A stretch of 60,000 nt of DNA from Cristatella mucedo (Eukaryota; Bryozoa; Phylactolaemata; Cristatellidae). The stretch covers positions 1,503,501-1,563,500 of the forward strand of contig WPIO01000079.1 of the NCBI GenBank assembly GCA_009760855.2, in the 5' to 3' direction. Positions 1 through 11,950 of this stretch are shown here, in pieces (the stretch's first letter is position 1; each line of letters opens with the position of its first letter). The translations under genes and the position numbers were made by a program. Under the pieces are notes generated by a model. It was given only the letters and a program-made list of their open reading frames with translations. It was not told where the DNA came from and ran no database searches.

Positions 1-810
1 TTATCCCTCAACTTTGGGTCCTTTTACTTTTGGCTCCAGCCTCCGTGCTAGGTCCGGTTTTTTTCACGATTTATACTTCACCTTTTGCAGATGTGATTGC
101 CAAGCACACCCTAGGCTTTCACTTCTGTGGATGACACTCAGAAGTACCTTTGCTTTTCTCCCTCCCAGCCATCGAGCACCTAAGATTTTCTCAATTCACT
201 AGCTGCATGTATTGATGACATCCGCATCTGGATTGCACCGCATTTTCCTAAATTGAATGATGGTATAACTAACTTACTAGTTACGAGCAAACCCAATGTG
301 ATTCAGAAAATGGAAAAGTTTGGTGCTCAAAACTGGCTCTGCCAGCATATATCCTGTTAAATCAGCTCAAAATCTAGGTGTCATGTTCCAAAGCGACCTC
401 TCGTTAGACAACCACATCAGCTCCACAATCAAGTCTGCCTAATTTCAGCTCCATAACAAATCTACAATTCGGGCTTGTTAAGATAGGGCTACAGTTTCTA
501 AGTTGATCAATGCATTTGTGACATCCCGTATTGACTTATGCATCTCTCTGCTTGGTGGCCTACCGGCATGTGAAATCAGGCGATTACAGCTGGTGCAAAA
601 CTCTGCAGCTAGGCTTGTCTGTGGTGAGCGTCACAGTTGCCACATCACACCGCCTCTCGCCAACCTGCACTGGCTACCAGTCAAGCAACGTATTACCTTC
701 AAGGTTTTGTCGGTCAGTTTTAGGTCACTTCATTCTTTGGCTCCAGCCTATCTCTCAGATCTACTCCTCCACCCGGCCAAGCATCGCACATCCACTTTTC
801 GGAGTCTAAC
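1..810 (+). mobile_element. Family A LINE, RT domain fragment (left half of an interrupted copy)
   Basis: The DNA follows the best family A copy (44.58-45.80 kb) from just after the GVPQGS motif through the degraded YADD region to the conserved C-terminal block. The stretch 503-814 still reads as LQLVQNSAARLV, HWLPVKQRI and SLAPAYLSDLL without a stop. The first half has several stops and frameshifts, so no RT is encoded. It breaks off at about 810, within a serine-rich stretch, and resumes at 2738 after a 1.9-kb insertion. The first 45 bases look chimeric: they begin like the C-terminal segment and switch to the RT segment at a shared GGCTCC. Assignment to the L2/CR1-like LINEs rests on family knowledge; the exact clade is inferred. 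Confidence 0.85.
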
Positions 811-2108
811 TTAATAATAATAAGAATAATAATGCACTTGATAAAGCGCCCTAAGAAAACTCGATCTCTTTCTAGGCGCTTTACATTTACTGCAAAGGAA
901 AATGCAATTAAATGGTGAGTAATATCATGCTTGATAAACAAACAACATGAACAGCATGGTTAGGGGTGGCATACACAAGGCTAGCATGCAAATGTGGTTA
1001 GTGGCAGCATGCACAGTGTCAGCATGCATAAGCACATGAAGGACGAATCACAGGAACCCACTAAATGCTGTCCTAATAGGCGTGTTTTTAAGTGCTTTTT
1101 AAATGTGGTCAAGGCAGGGGATGTTCTGACGCAAGTCGGGAGGGAGTTCCAGGCTATGGGAGCATACGAACTAAATGCATGGTCTTCAAAGGATTTGAGA
1201 TTTGTACGAGGTATTGGTTGACTGTTGAATTCCGAAAAGCGGGTGGCACGATGCTTAGCCTGGTGCAGGGAATAGATGTGAGAGATGCGCTAATATAAAT
1301 TAAATGTAATTCATTTGTATAGCGTCCTAAGAGAACTTAATCACTATTCAGAAGCTTCACATATTCCTCGGGGCTTGAGCCTGTGACCTAAGCCAGACAT
1401 TGGTCGGGGCGAGCACCATAACCGCTGCACCAAGCCAGCTAGGCTGGAGCCAAAGAATCAAGTGACCTAAAAGTGAGCGACGAAACCTTGAATTCAATCC
1501 GTTGCTTGACTGGGAGCCAGTGCAGGTCGGCGAGAAGTTGTGAGATGTGCCAACTGTTACGCTCATGACAGACAAGCCTAGCTGCTGAGTTTTCAACCAG
1601 CTGCAACCGCCTGATTGCACATGCCGGTAGGCCAGTAAGCAGTGAGTCGTTGAAGTCGTGACAGAATGTCATGAATGCATGGACTAACTTAGACGTGGTG
1701 TCCTTATCTAAACAAGCCTGAATTGCAGCAATGTTATGTAGCTGAAAGTAGGAAGATTTGACTGTGGAGCTGATGTGGTCGTCTAGCGAGAGGTCGCTTC
1801 AGAACATGACGAATAGATTTCGAGCTGATTCAACTGGAGATATGCTGGCAGAGCCAAATTTGAGCAAAAGCTTTTCCAATTTCTGAATGACAATGGGTTT
1901 GCCCATAACTAGTAAGCTAGTTTTATCATAATTTAGTTTTAGAGAATTTGCTGCCATCCATTTGCGGATGTCATCAGTACATGCTGCTAGTGAGTTGAGA
2001 GAAGTCGAGGTGCTCGAAGGCTGGGAGGGATCAAAGCAAAGGTACAACTGAGTGTCATCCCCATAGAAGTGAAAGCATAGATTGAGCTTGGCAATTACTT
2101 CAGCAATG
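811..2108 (-). mobile_element. Family A LINE, 5'-truncated copy split by a SINE
   Basis: Read on the minus strand, this copy begins inside the RT domain just before YADD (about 2100). It passes through the C-terminal block and the 3' untranslated region, and ends in an ATT-rich tail at 811-831. A tRNA-derived SINE at 1291-1440 splits it; LINE homology resumes at 1441 at the matching point. Open stretches survive (1439-1672, 1799-2047) and carry QLVENSAARLV and WMAANSLKLNYDKT, but frameshifts separate them. The tail faces left and abuts the left half of a plus-strand copy, so this element lies inside that copy. Confidence 0.85.
1291..1440 (-). mobile_element. tRNA-derived SINE inserted in family A LINE
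   Basis: On the minus strand the element starts with a tRNA-like head. It has an A-box-like region close to AGCCAGCTTGG and a B-box-like region near GGTCACAGGCTCAAGCCC. It then runs into a LINE-like tail with a GTGATTAAGTTCTCTTAGG core and an AT-rich end. The same sequence recurs at 38831-38972 and 59541-59694. Both box regions fit an RNA polymerase III internal promoter; transcription is inferred. The host LINE reads GAGAGAT before it and AGGCTGG after it, matching the uninterrupted LINE sequence, so this is a clean insertion. Confidence 0.8.
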
Positions 2109-2737
2109 ATAATTAATAATAATTCACTTGATAAAGCGTCCCCAGAGAACTGTATCTCTCTCTAGGCGCTTTACATTTGCTGCAAAGTGAAATGCAATTG
2201 AATGGAAAACAAAATCATGCTTAAAAAACAAAGAAAATGAATAATATGGTTAGGGGTGACATGCACAGGGTCAGCATGCGAATGTGGTTAGTGGCAGCAT
2301 GCACAATGTTAGCACGCATTAGCACATCAAGGACGAATCACAGGGACCCGCTAAATGCTGTCCTAAATAGGTGTGTTTTTAGGTTCCTTTTAAATGTGGT
2401 CAGGTCGGGGGATGTTCTGACGCAGGTCGGGAAGGAGTTCCACGCTGTGGGAGCATACGATCAAGAGGGAGAGTTTAAATCGTGAAAAGAACGTGACCTA
2501 GCACGGAGCCCTGAGGTACCCCAGATTTCAGAGTTACCTTGGACGATCTTTGTTTATTCACGTCAATACTCTAGAGTCTCCCAGTAAGATAGGACTTGAA
2601 CCATTGCAGAGCAGTGCCAGTGATGCCCACGCGAGATGAGAGGCACTGTAGAAGGATTTTGTGATCTATAGTATTGAAATCTTCCGAAAGATCGAGAAAA
2701 ACAAGCAGAGACACTCTACTCATGTCTGCATTCCTGA
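2109..2737 (-). mobile_element. Family A LINE with large internal deletion
   Basis: On the minus strand the right part (about 2462-2737) encodes the early RT region: a degraded FDLSAAFDTIDH block, then SYLTGR and KSGVPQGSVLG near 2510. It jumps at about 2465 straight into the late C-terminal part and the 3' untranslated region, ending in the tail at 2109-2120. Roughly 0.8 kb of RT sequence is missing compared with the copy at 44.6 kb. Its 3' tail directly abuts the truncated 5' end of the next copy (811-2108), a head-to-tail arrangement. Confidence 0.8.
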
Positions 2738-3130
2738 GTATACCTCGCAGAAGCCTCTAATCCCTTGGGGACCGTGCCTTTAGTTAGTGTTATCCGAAAT
2801 CCTGGAACTCACTGCCGACCTGTGTCAAAAAATCTAATTCTTCAGCATGTAAAAAGAAACTAAATAAGAATGTATTTATGACAGCATTTAGTGGGTCCTC
2901 GCGATTCGACCTGTATGTGCTTATGCATGCTGATACTATTGCATGCTGCCACTAACCCTACTTGTATGCTGACCTTGTGCATGTCACCCCTAACCATGTG
3001 ACTCTTGTTTTTTTTTAGCATTCTACCACTAACCATTCGATCTTGCTTCGTTTGAAGCAATTTTAAAGCGAATAGTAAGATATTTAGTTATCTGAGGACC
3101 GTTATCAAATGTATTCTTATTATCCATAAT
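2738..3130 (+). mobile_element. Family A LINE 3' end (right half of interrupted copy)
   Basis: Homology starts at an ATACCTCGCAGAAGCCTC stretch, almost exactly where the plus-strand copy at 1-810 stops. It continues through the C-terminal KKL...FMTAFSGS-like codons (with stops) and the CATGCTGACCTTGTGCATG repeats of the 3' untranslated region. It ends in a degraded hairpin and an ATT-rich tail near 3115-3130. Together with 1-810 it restores one plus-strand copy, with about ten bases lost at the junction. Confidence 0.8.
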
Positions 3131-3230
3131 AAACACGTTGTTGTCCAAGCCAATCCAGGAAGTATTTTATTGTTTCTATTGGTGCATGCAACTAGCTTTA
3201 CAATTAATCTCACACACACACTTACATATA

Positions 3231-3233
3231 TGT

Positions 3234-3310
<77 letters not shown>

Positions 3311-3318
3311 TACATATA
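3231..3318. repeat. (TA)n microsatellite
   Basis: About 40 TA dinucleotides, slightly interrupted at both ends by TATACATA variants. Open frames here read as alternating Ile-Tyr on both strands and are not coding. Confidence 0.97.
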
Positions 3319-3329
3319 TATCTTGGCAT

Positions 3330-3965
3330 GCCATTGTCTGATGAGGTGCATTCGCAATACCTGAGTTCAGCAGCCTTCGGCCCTGGTAGCAGGGTTGGCC
3401 CGATCTCGCTGTGGTTGGACATGCATAGGAGCCTTAAGGCGCACTCCTGTCGCCTCTAGCCGACCGGCCCTGAAGTGCTGGATGTGTCCACTGACCATGA
3501 CGGCATCGAGCGCTGGGTCGTGTCACGAGTGGTGATGACGACGCTGCTAGAGTTCATCAGGCTCGTGGAAGGCCGTGCTTGGGCGGCCCAGCCGGCACAG
3601 GGTAGGATCAGCCGCTGCATGACCACGGAAAGATTCGCCACCCACAGTCCCTTATTAACCACGGGTCTTGGCATGTCGTTCCGGGCTTGGCATTTCGTGC
3701 ACCCAACGCGCATTGATGTGCTGCTAGGGGCTGCTGCCAGGAGTCGGGCATACAGGACGGTTACCACCTGCCGCCTATGCAGCACCGAGGCAGAGATCAT
3801 TTGCCACGTGCTGAGCCACTGTCGGGCGATGCTGCATTCAATTACGGCCCGACGAACATGGTCTTGAGCCGCCTAATCGGAGCTCGGAGGCCGTGTGGTC
3901 CTTGTTCTTGAACCGGGACGCCCGGGTAGCACCCAAACCCCAGCTGGACAAGGCACCACCGCATA
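3330..3965 (+). pseudogene. RLE-type (R2/NeSL-like) non-LTR retrotransposon C-terminal fragment
   Basis: An open frame at 3475-3867 (130 codons, opening with GTG rather than ATG) ends in a zinc-knuckle-like pattern, Cys99-x2-Cys102-x8-His111-x4-Cys116. This is preceded by a VHPTRIDVLLGAA block and followed by ITARR. A CCHC knuckle followed by a basic ARRHN-like motif marks the region between RT and the restriction-like endonuclease in R2-superfamily elements. The frame ends at 3867, but similar coding character (LSRLIGA, then VVLVLEPGRPG in another frame) continues to about 3940, so a frameshift is likely. No RT core is present upstream; the fragment starts beside the TA tract. It is GC-richer than its surroundings. 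Clade assignment is inference from the motif order. Confidence 0.6.
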
Positions 3966-4660
3966 TTGTATATATACTAGTTGAAAATCTTTGTCTCGAT
4001 AATTAATATATATATATATATATATATATAGAATATAAATACAAATATAAATATTTATATTCCTATTGCAAGCAATTAAACTATTATGAAGTGATTGGAA
4101 AGATATAGTCAGAAGTGCAAGTTTGATTTACTGCAGAGTATATCGATATACTCGACGGTTTTGACTGCATACCCCGTACACGTTAGTGCTCCGAGTTCAA
4201 CGTCAAACACCCTGTAGATATTTTTCGATAATTCTACACATAAAATCTTTCGGAACTCAAGCCAAACAACCTTGACACTTTTCAATTCTAAATTCACCGA
4301 GAAAAGGATTCTGGCTGATTACTTAATGACGAGGAACGTTAACAGATCTTGCAGTCAAGCTCACTGAGGTCAAGCAGAGGCCAGCAATGACGTACTTTAA
4401 AAGCAGATGCTACCTATTCGACCGTGCCAATGTCAACCCTAAATGCCAAGCGAGTGCTCAGTCTATTGAAGCTTATTAAAATACGCCTTCCAACCACGAA
4501 GGTTTAAGCCCCTGAAAATTCCAAGCGTTTTGCTAAATAACCGATCGCAATGCTTAGAGTTGAGGTTTTGGCATTATGTTTACAATCTAAGCGTAGCAGT
4601 CATTAGCATGTCAAACGAATGATGAGTAGTTTTTATTTTCTCATTATGGCCTACCAATAT
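3966..4660. other. No gene recognised
   Basis: AT-rich sequence with a short TA run at 4009-4030. Short open frames (for example minus-strand 4109-4297) show no recognisable motif. Confidence 0.6.
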
Positions 4661-4670
4661 CCTACAAGTA

Positions 4671-4775
4671 CTACCCGGTGTCCCTGAAAATAAGACCTGC
4701 CCTGAAAATAAACCCTAGCATGCTAATAATGCAGTGGAATGGTAAGCCCTACCATGAACATAAACCCTAGCGGGT
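4671..4775. mobile_element. Possible DNA-transposon terminal repeat remnant
   Basis: Three copies of one motif lie close together: CCCTGAAAATAAGACC at 4682-4697, CCCTGAAAATAAACCCTAGC at 4700-4719 and CATGAACATAAACCCTAGC at 4752-4770. Subterminal repeats of the CCTGAAAATAAG type are familiar from ends of DNA transposons spread through many animal genomes, but I cannot name the family. No partner end or transposase is visible nearby. Confidence 0.4.
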
Positions 4776-4939
4776 TCGAGGTGCGACATCAGTAGTGGCG
4801 AGTACTTTTTTGTTTAAACTAACAGCTGGCCACACTAAAACCAAAGACTTTTGGGGAAATATGGCAAATGTTAGAGGAAAAGTGTTGTTTTTAATTTCGT
4901 GGCCGTAAGAAAAGAAGAATCGCTTTCCCACAGAATAGA

Positions 4940-5092
4940 GTGCCCCCACATCACGATATTTGTATTGACATTTGAATGCATGTTCTATATTATGTGGGGG
5001 CATCACATGAGCGTACACTTAGGGAGAATGCATTTCCCGCATATCGCATTTTGTGGGGGCACATTTCAGGTAGACGATATTGTATGGGGGCA
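4940..5092. repeat. Cluster of GGGGGCA motifs, one inverted
   Basis: GTGCCCCCACA at 4940-4950 is a perfect 11-bp inverted repeat of TGTGGGGGCAC at 5052-5062. Further direct copies of the G-rich motif start at 4993 (TGTGGGGGCA) and about 5083 (TATGGGGGCAG). These could be protein-binding sites or remains of a transposon end; the sequence does not decide. Confidence 0.5.
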
Positions 5093-5100
5093 GCAAGTGT

Positions 5101-6815
5101 AAGTGGGTGGGGCAACCATAGGATTTACAAAGGGCTCGGCGATTTCTATGGTAGTTACGTCCCCTCACAAATTTGTGCATAAGATACGATTTCCCAGTTG
5201 TCCTCATCATCGTCATCGTCTCGTCCGGCTTCATGCTACTTTATTCTTTGTTCGCCTCGTCTTTGTCTCGTCTCGTTTGCCAAACTTTCCTTTTTGAAAG
5301 CCGTCATCGTTTTCGTTGCTACCCTAGTACCTTAAGTCTCCGTTTATGATTTGGAAACACTTTACTTGACTGCAGATTAAAGATAATACTATTTTGAAAA
5401 CCAGAGAGAATGAGTGCAAAACAATTCTGTCTCAAAGATTACAAGGAAAGAGTCATGGTGAACTCGCCGGACAAAAATCCGATGGCATTCTGTAAACAAA
5501 AGTAGTTGGATCTCCATGTGGTCCAGAAATGGAGCGAGTGAGCTCGCCTCAGTCTTCAGGTGGATAAGGGCAATTCTAGGAAGCTCAAGTTTGGATCAGA
5601 TCTCAAACCAGTATTTCTGAGCTAGAAAGCATCCTCGGCGAATAGATAGATATCCGTCGAGGGAGCACAAGCTCTAGTTTTGTGCCGGGCGGAAATTCAA
5701 GTATTAGCTTTTTCACCTGTCATCAAAGTTAGAAACATTGGCCGGAGAATCCAAAGCTTTACAGCCGTGCATGGATAGCTTCCTTCGCCATTATAAAGTG
5801 TCTCTAAGACGATTGACAACACTGCTATAGCTGGAAGATGGCAAAGGTGGTGTTAAATGTGAACCTGCATTCGACTCTTTCGCTGGTGATGCCGATTTTC
5901 GTCGGCTACGTTATCGGCAAACGGACGTGCGGCCGAGCCCTGCCTTACCTTACCACCGCCGCCACCAGCTACATGTATGTCGCTGCCTGCTTTCACTCGT
6001 TTGCCGCCTACGGGCGTGGGCAGAAGAACTCGATATTTGCCACGCCGACTCAATTCTTTTCAAGGGCTGCGGCGGGGCACGATCTGATTTGAAACCTAGT
6101 AAGCTTAGGCATCGCCCTGAGGTGCATAGGCATTGGCCTACCGCTGCTAATAATATCGCCTCACCTTCCAGTGAAGCCGATCGTCTTCTCTTGGTCCTGA
6201 GTCCTAGCGTTTTCCTCGGCCTCGGTGAAGCGGCGAACTCGGGCGAGGCGAGTCTTTTGCGTTCAGCGCCGGCAGTTCTCCTTCGTGAGCATCGCCCGAA
6301 CTTGTACCCCCAGATCTCGGAAGTGGATGAAGCTGCAGATGCCTCTTGCATCTTTCGTGACTGGAAATGGCGCCGGCAGCCGTCATGGGTGAACATCGGT
6401 TCAGCGATTTCCCTCGAATCCCAGTTTCTTGCGATGCTTGAAGGCAGCCAAAGACAAACAGACAGACAGAGGCAACAGGGAGGCGCTGGCACTATGGCCG
6501 CCGGCGGCAATTAAAGATGGCCCTCCTCCTGGCGGTGCTTAGACACCCGCACTCGGAGATGCGAGCCCGTCGGGAGGCTACTCACTGCTACCGCAGAAGC
6601 TCGAGCGGTGACAGAAGCGAATGCATTGAATGCAGCAGCACAAGCGGCTGGGCAAAATCCGCGTCCGTGATGTCCACGAGTTCCTCTCGACTGCATTCGA
6701 GCATTAGACTAAAGTTCGTCCATGGCCCGCCCTCGACTCCTCATTTCAAGTCTCATCAAATAATTTTAATGCCACTACTACTAATAGTAACAGCCTGCAG
6801 AGCTAAGCTAAAATT
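5101..6815. other. No confirmed gene; CpG-rich between about 5.9 and 6.7 kb
   Basis: The left part is ordinary AT-balanced sequence. From about 5880 to 6720 the DNA is GC- and CpG-rich and open on both strands over the same span (5927-6514 plus, 5950-6510 minus). That is what low stop density alone produces. No domain is recognisable, so I do not call a gene. A promoter or first exon could be hidden here. Confidence 0.5.
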
Positions 6816-6945
6816 AATTTGATATGATATTACTCACGATTCAATCGCCTTTCCCTTAGCAACAAATGTAAAACGCCTAGGAAGAGTACGAGTTCTCTGA
6901 AGGCGCTTTATCACGTGCATTATTATTATTATTATTATAAATTAT
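6816..6945 (+). mobile_element. Family A LINE, 3' terminal ~125 bp only
   Basis: Contains the last part of the family A 3' untranslated region (GATATTACTCACGATTCAAT), the hairpin GCGCCT-like...AAGGCGC and seven ATT units. A possible imperfect target duplication flanks it (AAATTAATTT at 6811 and AAATTATATT at about 6939). Severe 5' truncation of this kind is typical of target-primed reverse transcription. Confidence 0.85.
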
Positions 6946-9900
6946 ATTTCTCGACAATGCACACGCTCTATCAAGGAAACGTTTAAATCGGTTGGTAATG
7001 GTGTGCAGTGTCACCATAGTGTGCACAGTAATGTGTAAAGGAACATACATAGTGCCTACACGCTTTGGCAAAGCAAGCACAGTTCGCTTTAGCTCAGCAA
7101 ATCTCGCACGCAAAGGAGGTATTTCCTCTGCATTTCTATGTCCTGAAGTCAAGGAATATCACTGAGAAGGTTAGTGGCACATGGGAGCTTGAATGAAGCG
7201 ACGGTACCCTCTCCAACGGTTAAAGATTGCGTAGGAGCTAAATCTGCCGAACTTTTAAGAAATTAAAACATGCCCAGATACATTTTTAGTTTGAAAGATT
7301 GGTGAGGAGCTAACAGCGGAGATCCAATTTTTTACATTCAGAAAGTCAACTTTAATTTATTCAAAACAAGATGGGTTGAGCAATCCAAAAAATCTATCTA
7401 TTAATTTTATCGTGTACACAACCCTACCTCAATGCATCGAAAGGTTGATGAGTATTCAAATGCAGTTATTATTTATTCTCTAAATGCCGAGTTTTCCAGC
7501 TTGAATCTCTTACAGATTTATGTATTATAGAACCATGGACCCAAATCCTTCATCCCCAACAGAAGTATTTTTAGCTGAGAACTCCTCGTCTACGTAGCTG
7601 CGCCCGTGGCACACCAGCCACGTGCACAGCAATCTCTTTGGCCTGGCAGCCAGAAAGTATGTAACTCAAAGTAAAAATAAATGCCAGAAAAAATAAACGT
7701 CCTTTGACTACACAGAATTAAGCTGATTGCAATTTCTAGCACAAACTTGACAGTGGTGACGAGCAGCTTCATAGACAAATCCCAGCTGATTTAACAGCCT
7801 CGTTTGCATAGCGACAGAAGAGCCTTTCCGGCTATCACTACTGCTTGCATCAGCGATAAAGAATCGCCCACAGCAGAATTAGAATCCACGATCTCGGGAC
7901 CGAGGTTTCGAACAAACACTACCTCACGTAGTGCATTATTTAGGGCAGAGACCCTTGGCGAATATGAGAAAACCTTGTCTCGTTTGCTGAAACTGACGGA
8001 TAAAGTTGGAGATGATGTCGAAGATGGACGAGGATGGAATCCTAGATGGAGTGCTAGATGGAGTGCACTAAACGGATAGGTTCTAGCAGTTAACTATTCA
8101 GCGCGTCGCATACCTGTGGCTCATCAAAAAGCCTCACCTCGTCCTTCGACCGGATCTGATAGGCACACGCCATAACTTGAGCTGGTTTCTGGTCGGCTAA
8201 GCTACTGATAGGAGTATGCTGTTAATTAGAAGTTCATGACGGCACGTTCTAATTGAACTGCACCCGAACCACATTGAATAGATGAATAAAAAAGAAGTTT
8301 CACTTCCTTCATCGATAATTGCCAATTTAGGGAGCTTTTAGTCTTCTTCAACTTTCTCGTGCGATTTTGATCAATTAGGTGCCAGAAAACCTTGAAAGAA
8401 TTCCATGAAGTCTTTTCTTGCAGTGCCGCTTCTGAAAGCACCATCAAGTAAGAGTCGTGACCATCTAAGCAACGCCAAACCTCATGATGTCATTATGCAG
8501 TCACAAATGATCAAAAAAGCAAAGATGAGCCATCTGCAATCGACTGCAACGCACGAGCAAGTTGAGCGTGTCAACGAGGTACACCCTAAGAATATACTGT
8601 TCCGGTGGTGTGCCTCTCATAGCTCAGGTCAATTTTAAAGATGCTTGTGCTCTTTTCACGCTAGCTTAGGTCAGAGGGCGGAAGCATAGCTGAGCATGAT
8701 TCGAGAGATGTATGCAAAAAACGACGCTCGGAAACTGTGTTGACGCAACGTGTGGGTGGCTGGTAGAGACAACTCAAACTCACTTGATAGCTTCGATGGC
8801 AAGGTCAAGCAAGTGATGGCAGAAAGTGTGGTACTCCCACGTCTGGCGAGTAAAAACGATATCACGATCGCGAATGATAAGCGCAAATGATTAGTTAATG
8901 TCGGTATATGCAAAAGGTTAAACAAGGATCAAGCTTATCTGCGAATGTTCATTTAAAAATAATAAAAGTGAATGTATCCTCAGCTAAACCATGCAAGCTT
9001 GATCGAACGCTGGCACGTAGCTACTAATGAGATGTCATCTAACGGCATACGCAATATACTCGTCCGATAACGAGGGCATCTCGTCTCAGTTTGGTTTTAA
9101 TCATTGCTATAAGCAAAATACTTCTGTTCGGCAGCTTTTGGTTTGTGGTTATAAATCTTGGCCTTTGCCTGATGGTGTAAATGCATTTATTTTTTTACTG
9201 AAAACTGAAACGTGGACGTACATCTGTTAAAATATGCCTATCTATTCCGCCCAAAGTTGGATAGGTTACCTACGTCAAACAACAGTAGCATTTGAGGTAA
9301 TTATGTACATTTGGGCACCAGCAACATAACTTTATCAATTTTATTGCGCGAGAACGTTAAAACTGAGCTGTACAAATGTCACTCCAAGGCAGTCATTTTT
9401 AACGAGTTGAGCAAAGCTAGCGCTTGATGCCAGTATCACCGGTAGTTGGTTCCGACAGTAGGAACCGCCTCCGTATTGAATACAAGTGATAATGAACTCC
9501 TAATAACGTATAGGCAAATGCATGTATGCCTTACAGAAGATACTAGATGAAAAGTGATGGGACCCAATATATAGAACTAGACTTCTCACGCGCGGCTACG
9601 TATAGTGAGCTCAGCCATTTTGTTGCTTCCCTTTAGCTATTCATCAAAGGGCCGCGGATCGATTCCATTCGGTGCTGCCATGCTTTTTCGCTTTTAGGTC
9701 AAACATTTTTGCTACCGGGTAGCATCGGGTCTCCTACTAGCTGCGTCACCATAATCTTCTCGCTGCTTTCGAAAAAGAGCAAATGAGCGCCGTCCGAGTG
9801 AGCATAGCCAAGATGACAGCGAGACGGTACCCTGAATGCTTCGGAGACCAGAGCGGTCTACATCTAACTGATGACAATATCAGCACTAAAAGGCGCCACG

Positions 9901-10290
9901 CTGGCGGAGGGCACCCGTAGTCAAGTCGTTAGTTTTGGTGAAGGTGCCTCGTTACCACAGAGGTGTGTCCAAGTATTCGCTCGGGTCTTTCATTCCCAAT
10001 ACGAAATGGACAAGAAGAAAGCAGGCGGCAGAGGAATGCTGTTTTACCAACGCACATTAAAAGCCGTTTTAGAGACGCTTAGTTAATAACGAATGCAGCA
10101 AAAAACTTTTAGCAACGCGTCTGGTCCTAGTGGTCTATTGGTTACCTCACAGACCAGATTGGTACAAAACAGCTATGCTTTTAGTACGCGGTCCAACGGC
10201 GATCCAATAGCTACGACCAAAGTGCGATTCGCATTTTGAAAAGGAGCACTTTTCGCTTACAATTTGTGCTTAAAAGGTTTTCCGCCTATG
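6946..10290. other. No gene or repeat recognised
   Basis: 3.3 kb of unassigned, moderately AT-rich sequence. The longest open frames (7804-8079 and 9871-10086 on plus, 8671-8925 on minus) are under 100 codons and show no motif, signal peptide or codon pattern I can trust. Confidence 0.55.
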
Positions 10291-10998
<708 letters not shown>

Positions 10999-11596
10999 GA
11001 CGCGAATTTCACATCTTGTCGTTCGGTCCAGCTTTTCGGCTGTGGCGCATTCTTCATGCCTGATTATTTACTCAAGCCTCGACTGTGCAGGAGCCGCTCA
11101 ATCCACGACTTTCGGACGACCAATAAATTTTAGGTGGGAAAAAGTTCAAATCTGACACCCGCTCGGACTGTAGACAACCCTTGCAGCGCGCGAGCCGTGG
11201 CTACGAACGCGTTGCGAAAAATCCGCGAAGGCGGCGAAATGTTAGTGTTGCGCCCGAACCGATGCGAACCCAGCACCGACGTTCCGGGTGCGGATGCCGA
11301 GCGCAGGAGGTCGCGTCTCACTTCCCTCTGAGGACCGATCGGACGGTCCCCGCAATGTTGCCGCCAGGTGGCGCCTTTGGAGGCGGAGAAGACGCGCTCG
11401 CTCGAGAGTGTCCCACACTCAGTCGGATGCGTGCGCGCCGGCACCCGCTCGGCTTCAACTTCAAAAGCGCGCGTCTGCAGTCGCAAAAAACGCTTCAGCG
11501 ACGGGGCGAGGCCGATTCGGACTGATCGGCCTCTCGCGTCCGCTGCCGCTCGACCTGCGTCGGGCGACTTCCGAGAACGTCGACGTGCTCGCTCGC

Positions 11597-11645
11597 TCGA
11601 TCGATCGATCGACGCTGTCGGCGCAGCGTCGATCGAGCGAGCGCC
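11597..11645. repeat. Inverted repeat with TCGA core
   Basis: The left arm ends TCGATCGACGCTG and the right arm begins CAGCGTCGATCGA. They form a perfect 13-bp stem around the 6-base loop TCGGCG. GAGCGAGCG-type repeats on both sides can extend the pairing with a small bulge. Confidence 0.8.
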
Positions 11646-11831
11646 CGCGTGCACTGGCGTCACCTGCGCGCGGGCGAGACTATCGCAGCACTCAGGGTGG
11701 CGAACGACGGCGGCGGCGGCGGTCGAGTGGCAGTGGGCGGCGCGGGGCGTTCTCGACCGAAGAGTGTTCATTCTGCCAGTGGACCGCCAGCGCCGCTCCG
11801 CTTGCTGGGCTTTCGCACATACGCACGCACG

Positions 11832-11950
11832 TATAATATAATATATTATATATATCTATAACATAACATAATATAATATAATATAATATATAATATAGTA
11901 TATATATATATATATAATATAATATATACATAATATATATAACACACGCA
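11832..11950. repeat. AT-rich simple repeat (TATAA/TA units)
   Basis: Mixed TATAA, CATAA and TA units form about 120 bp of low-complexity DNA within an otherwise GC-rich block. CACG-type purine/pyrimidine alternation follows at 11942-11972. Confidence 0.9.

Noticed and set aside
5927-6514. 195-codon plus-strand frame
   Set aside because: The opposite strand is open over the same region (5950-6510), and no motif, splice signal or repeat supports either.
11130-11771. 213-codon minus-strand frame in the CpG-rich block
   Set aside because: Plus-strand frames of similar length cover the same DNA; Arg/Ala-rich composition follows from GC content and no domain is visible.
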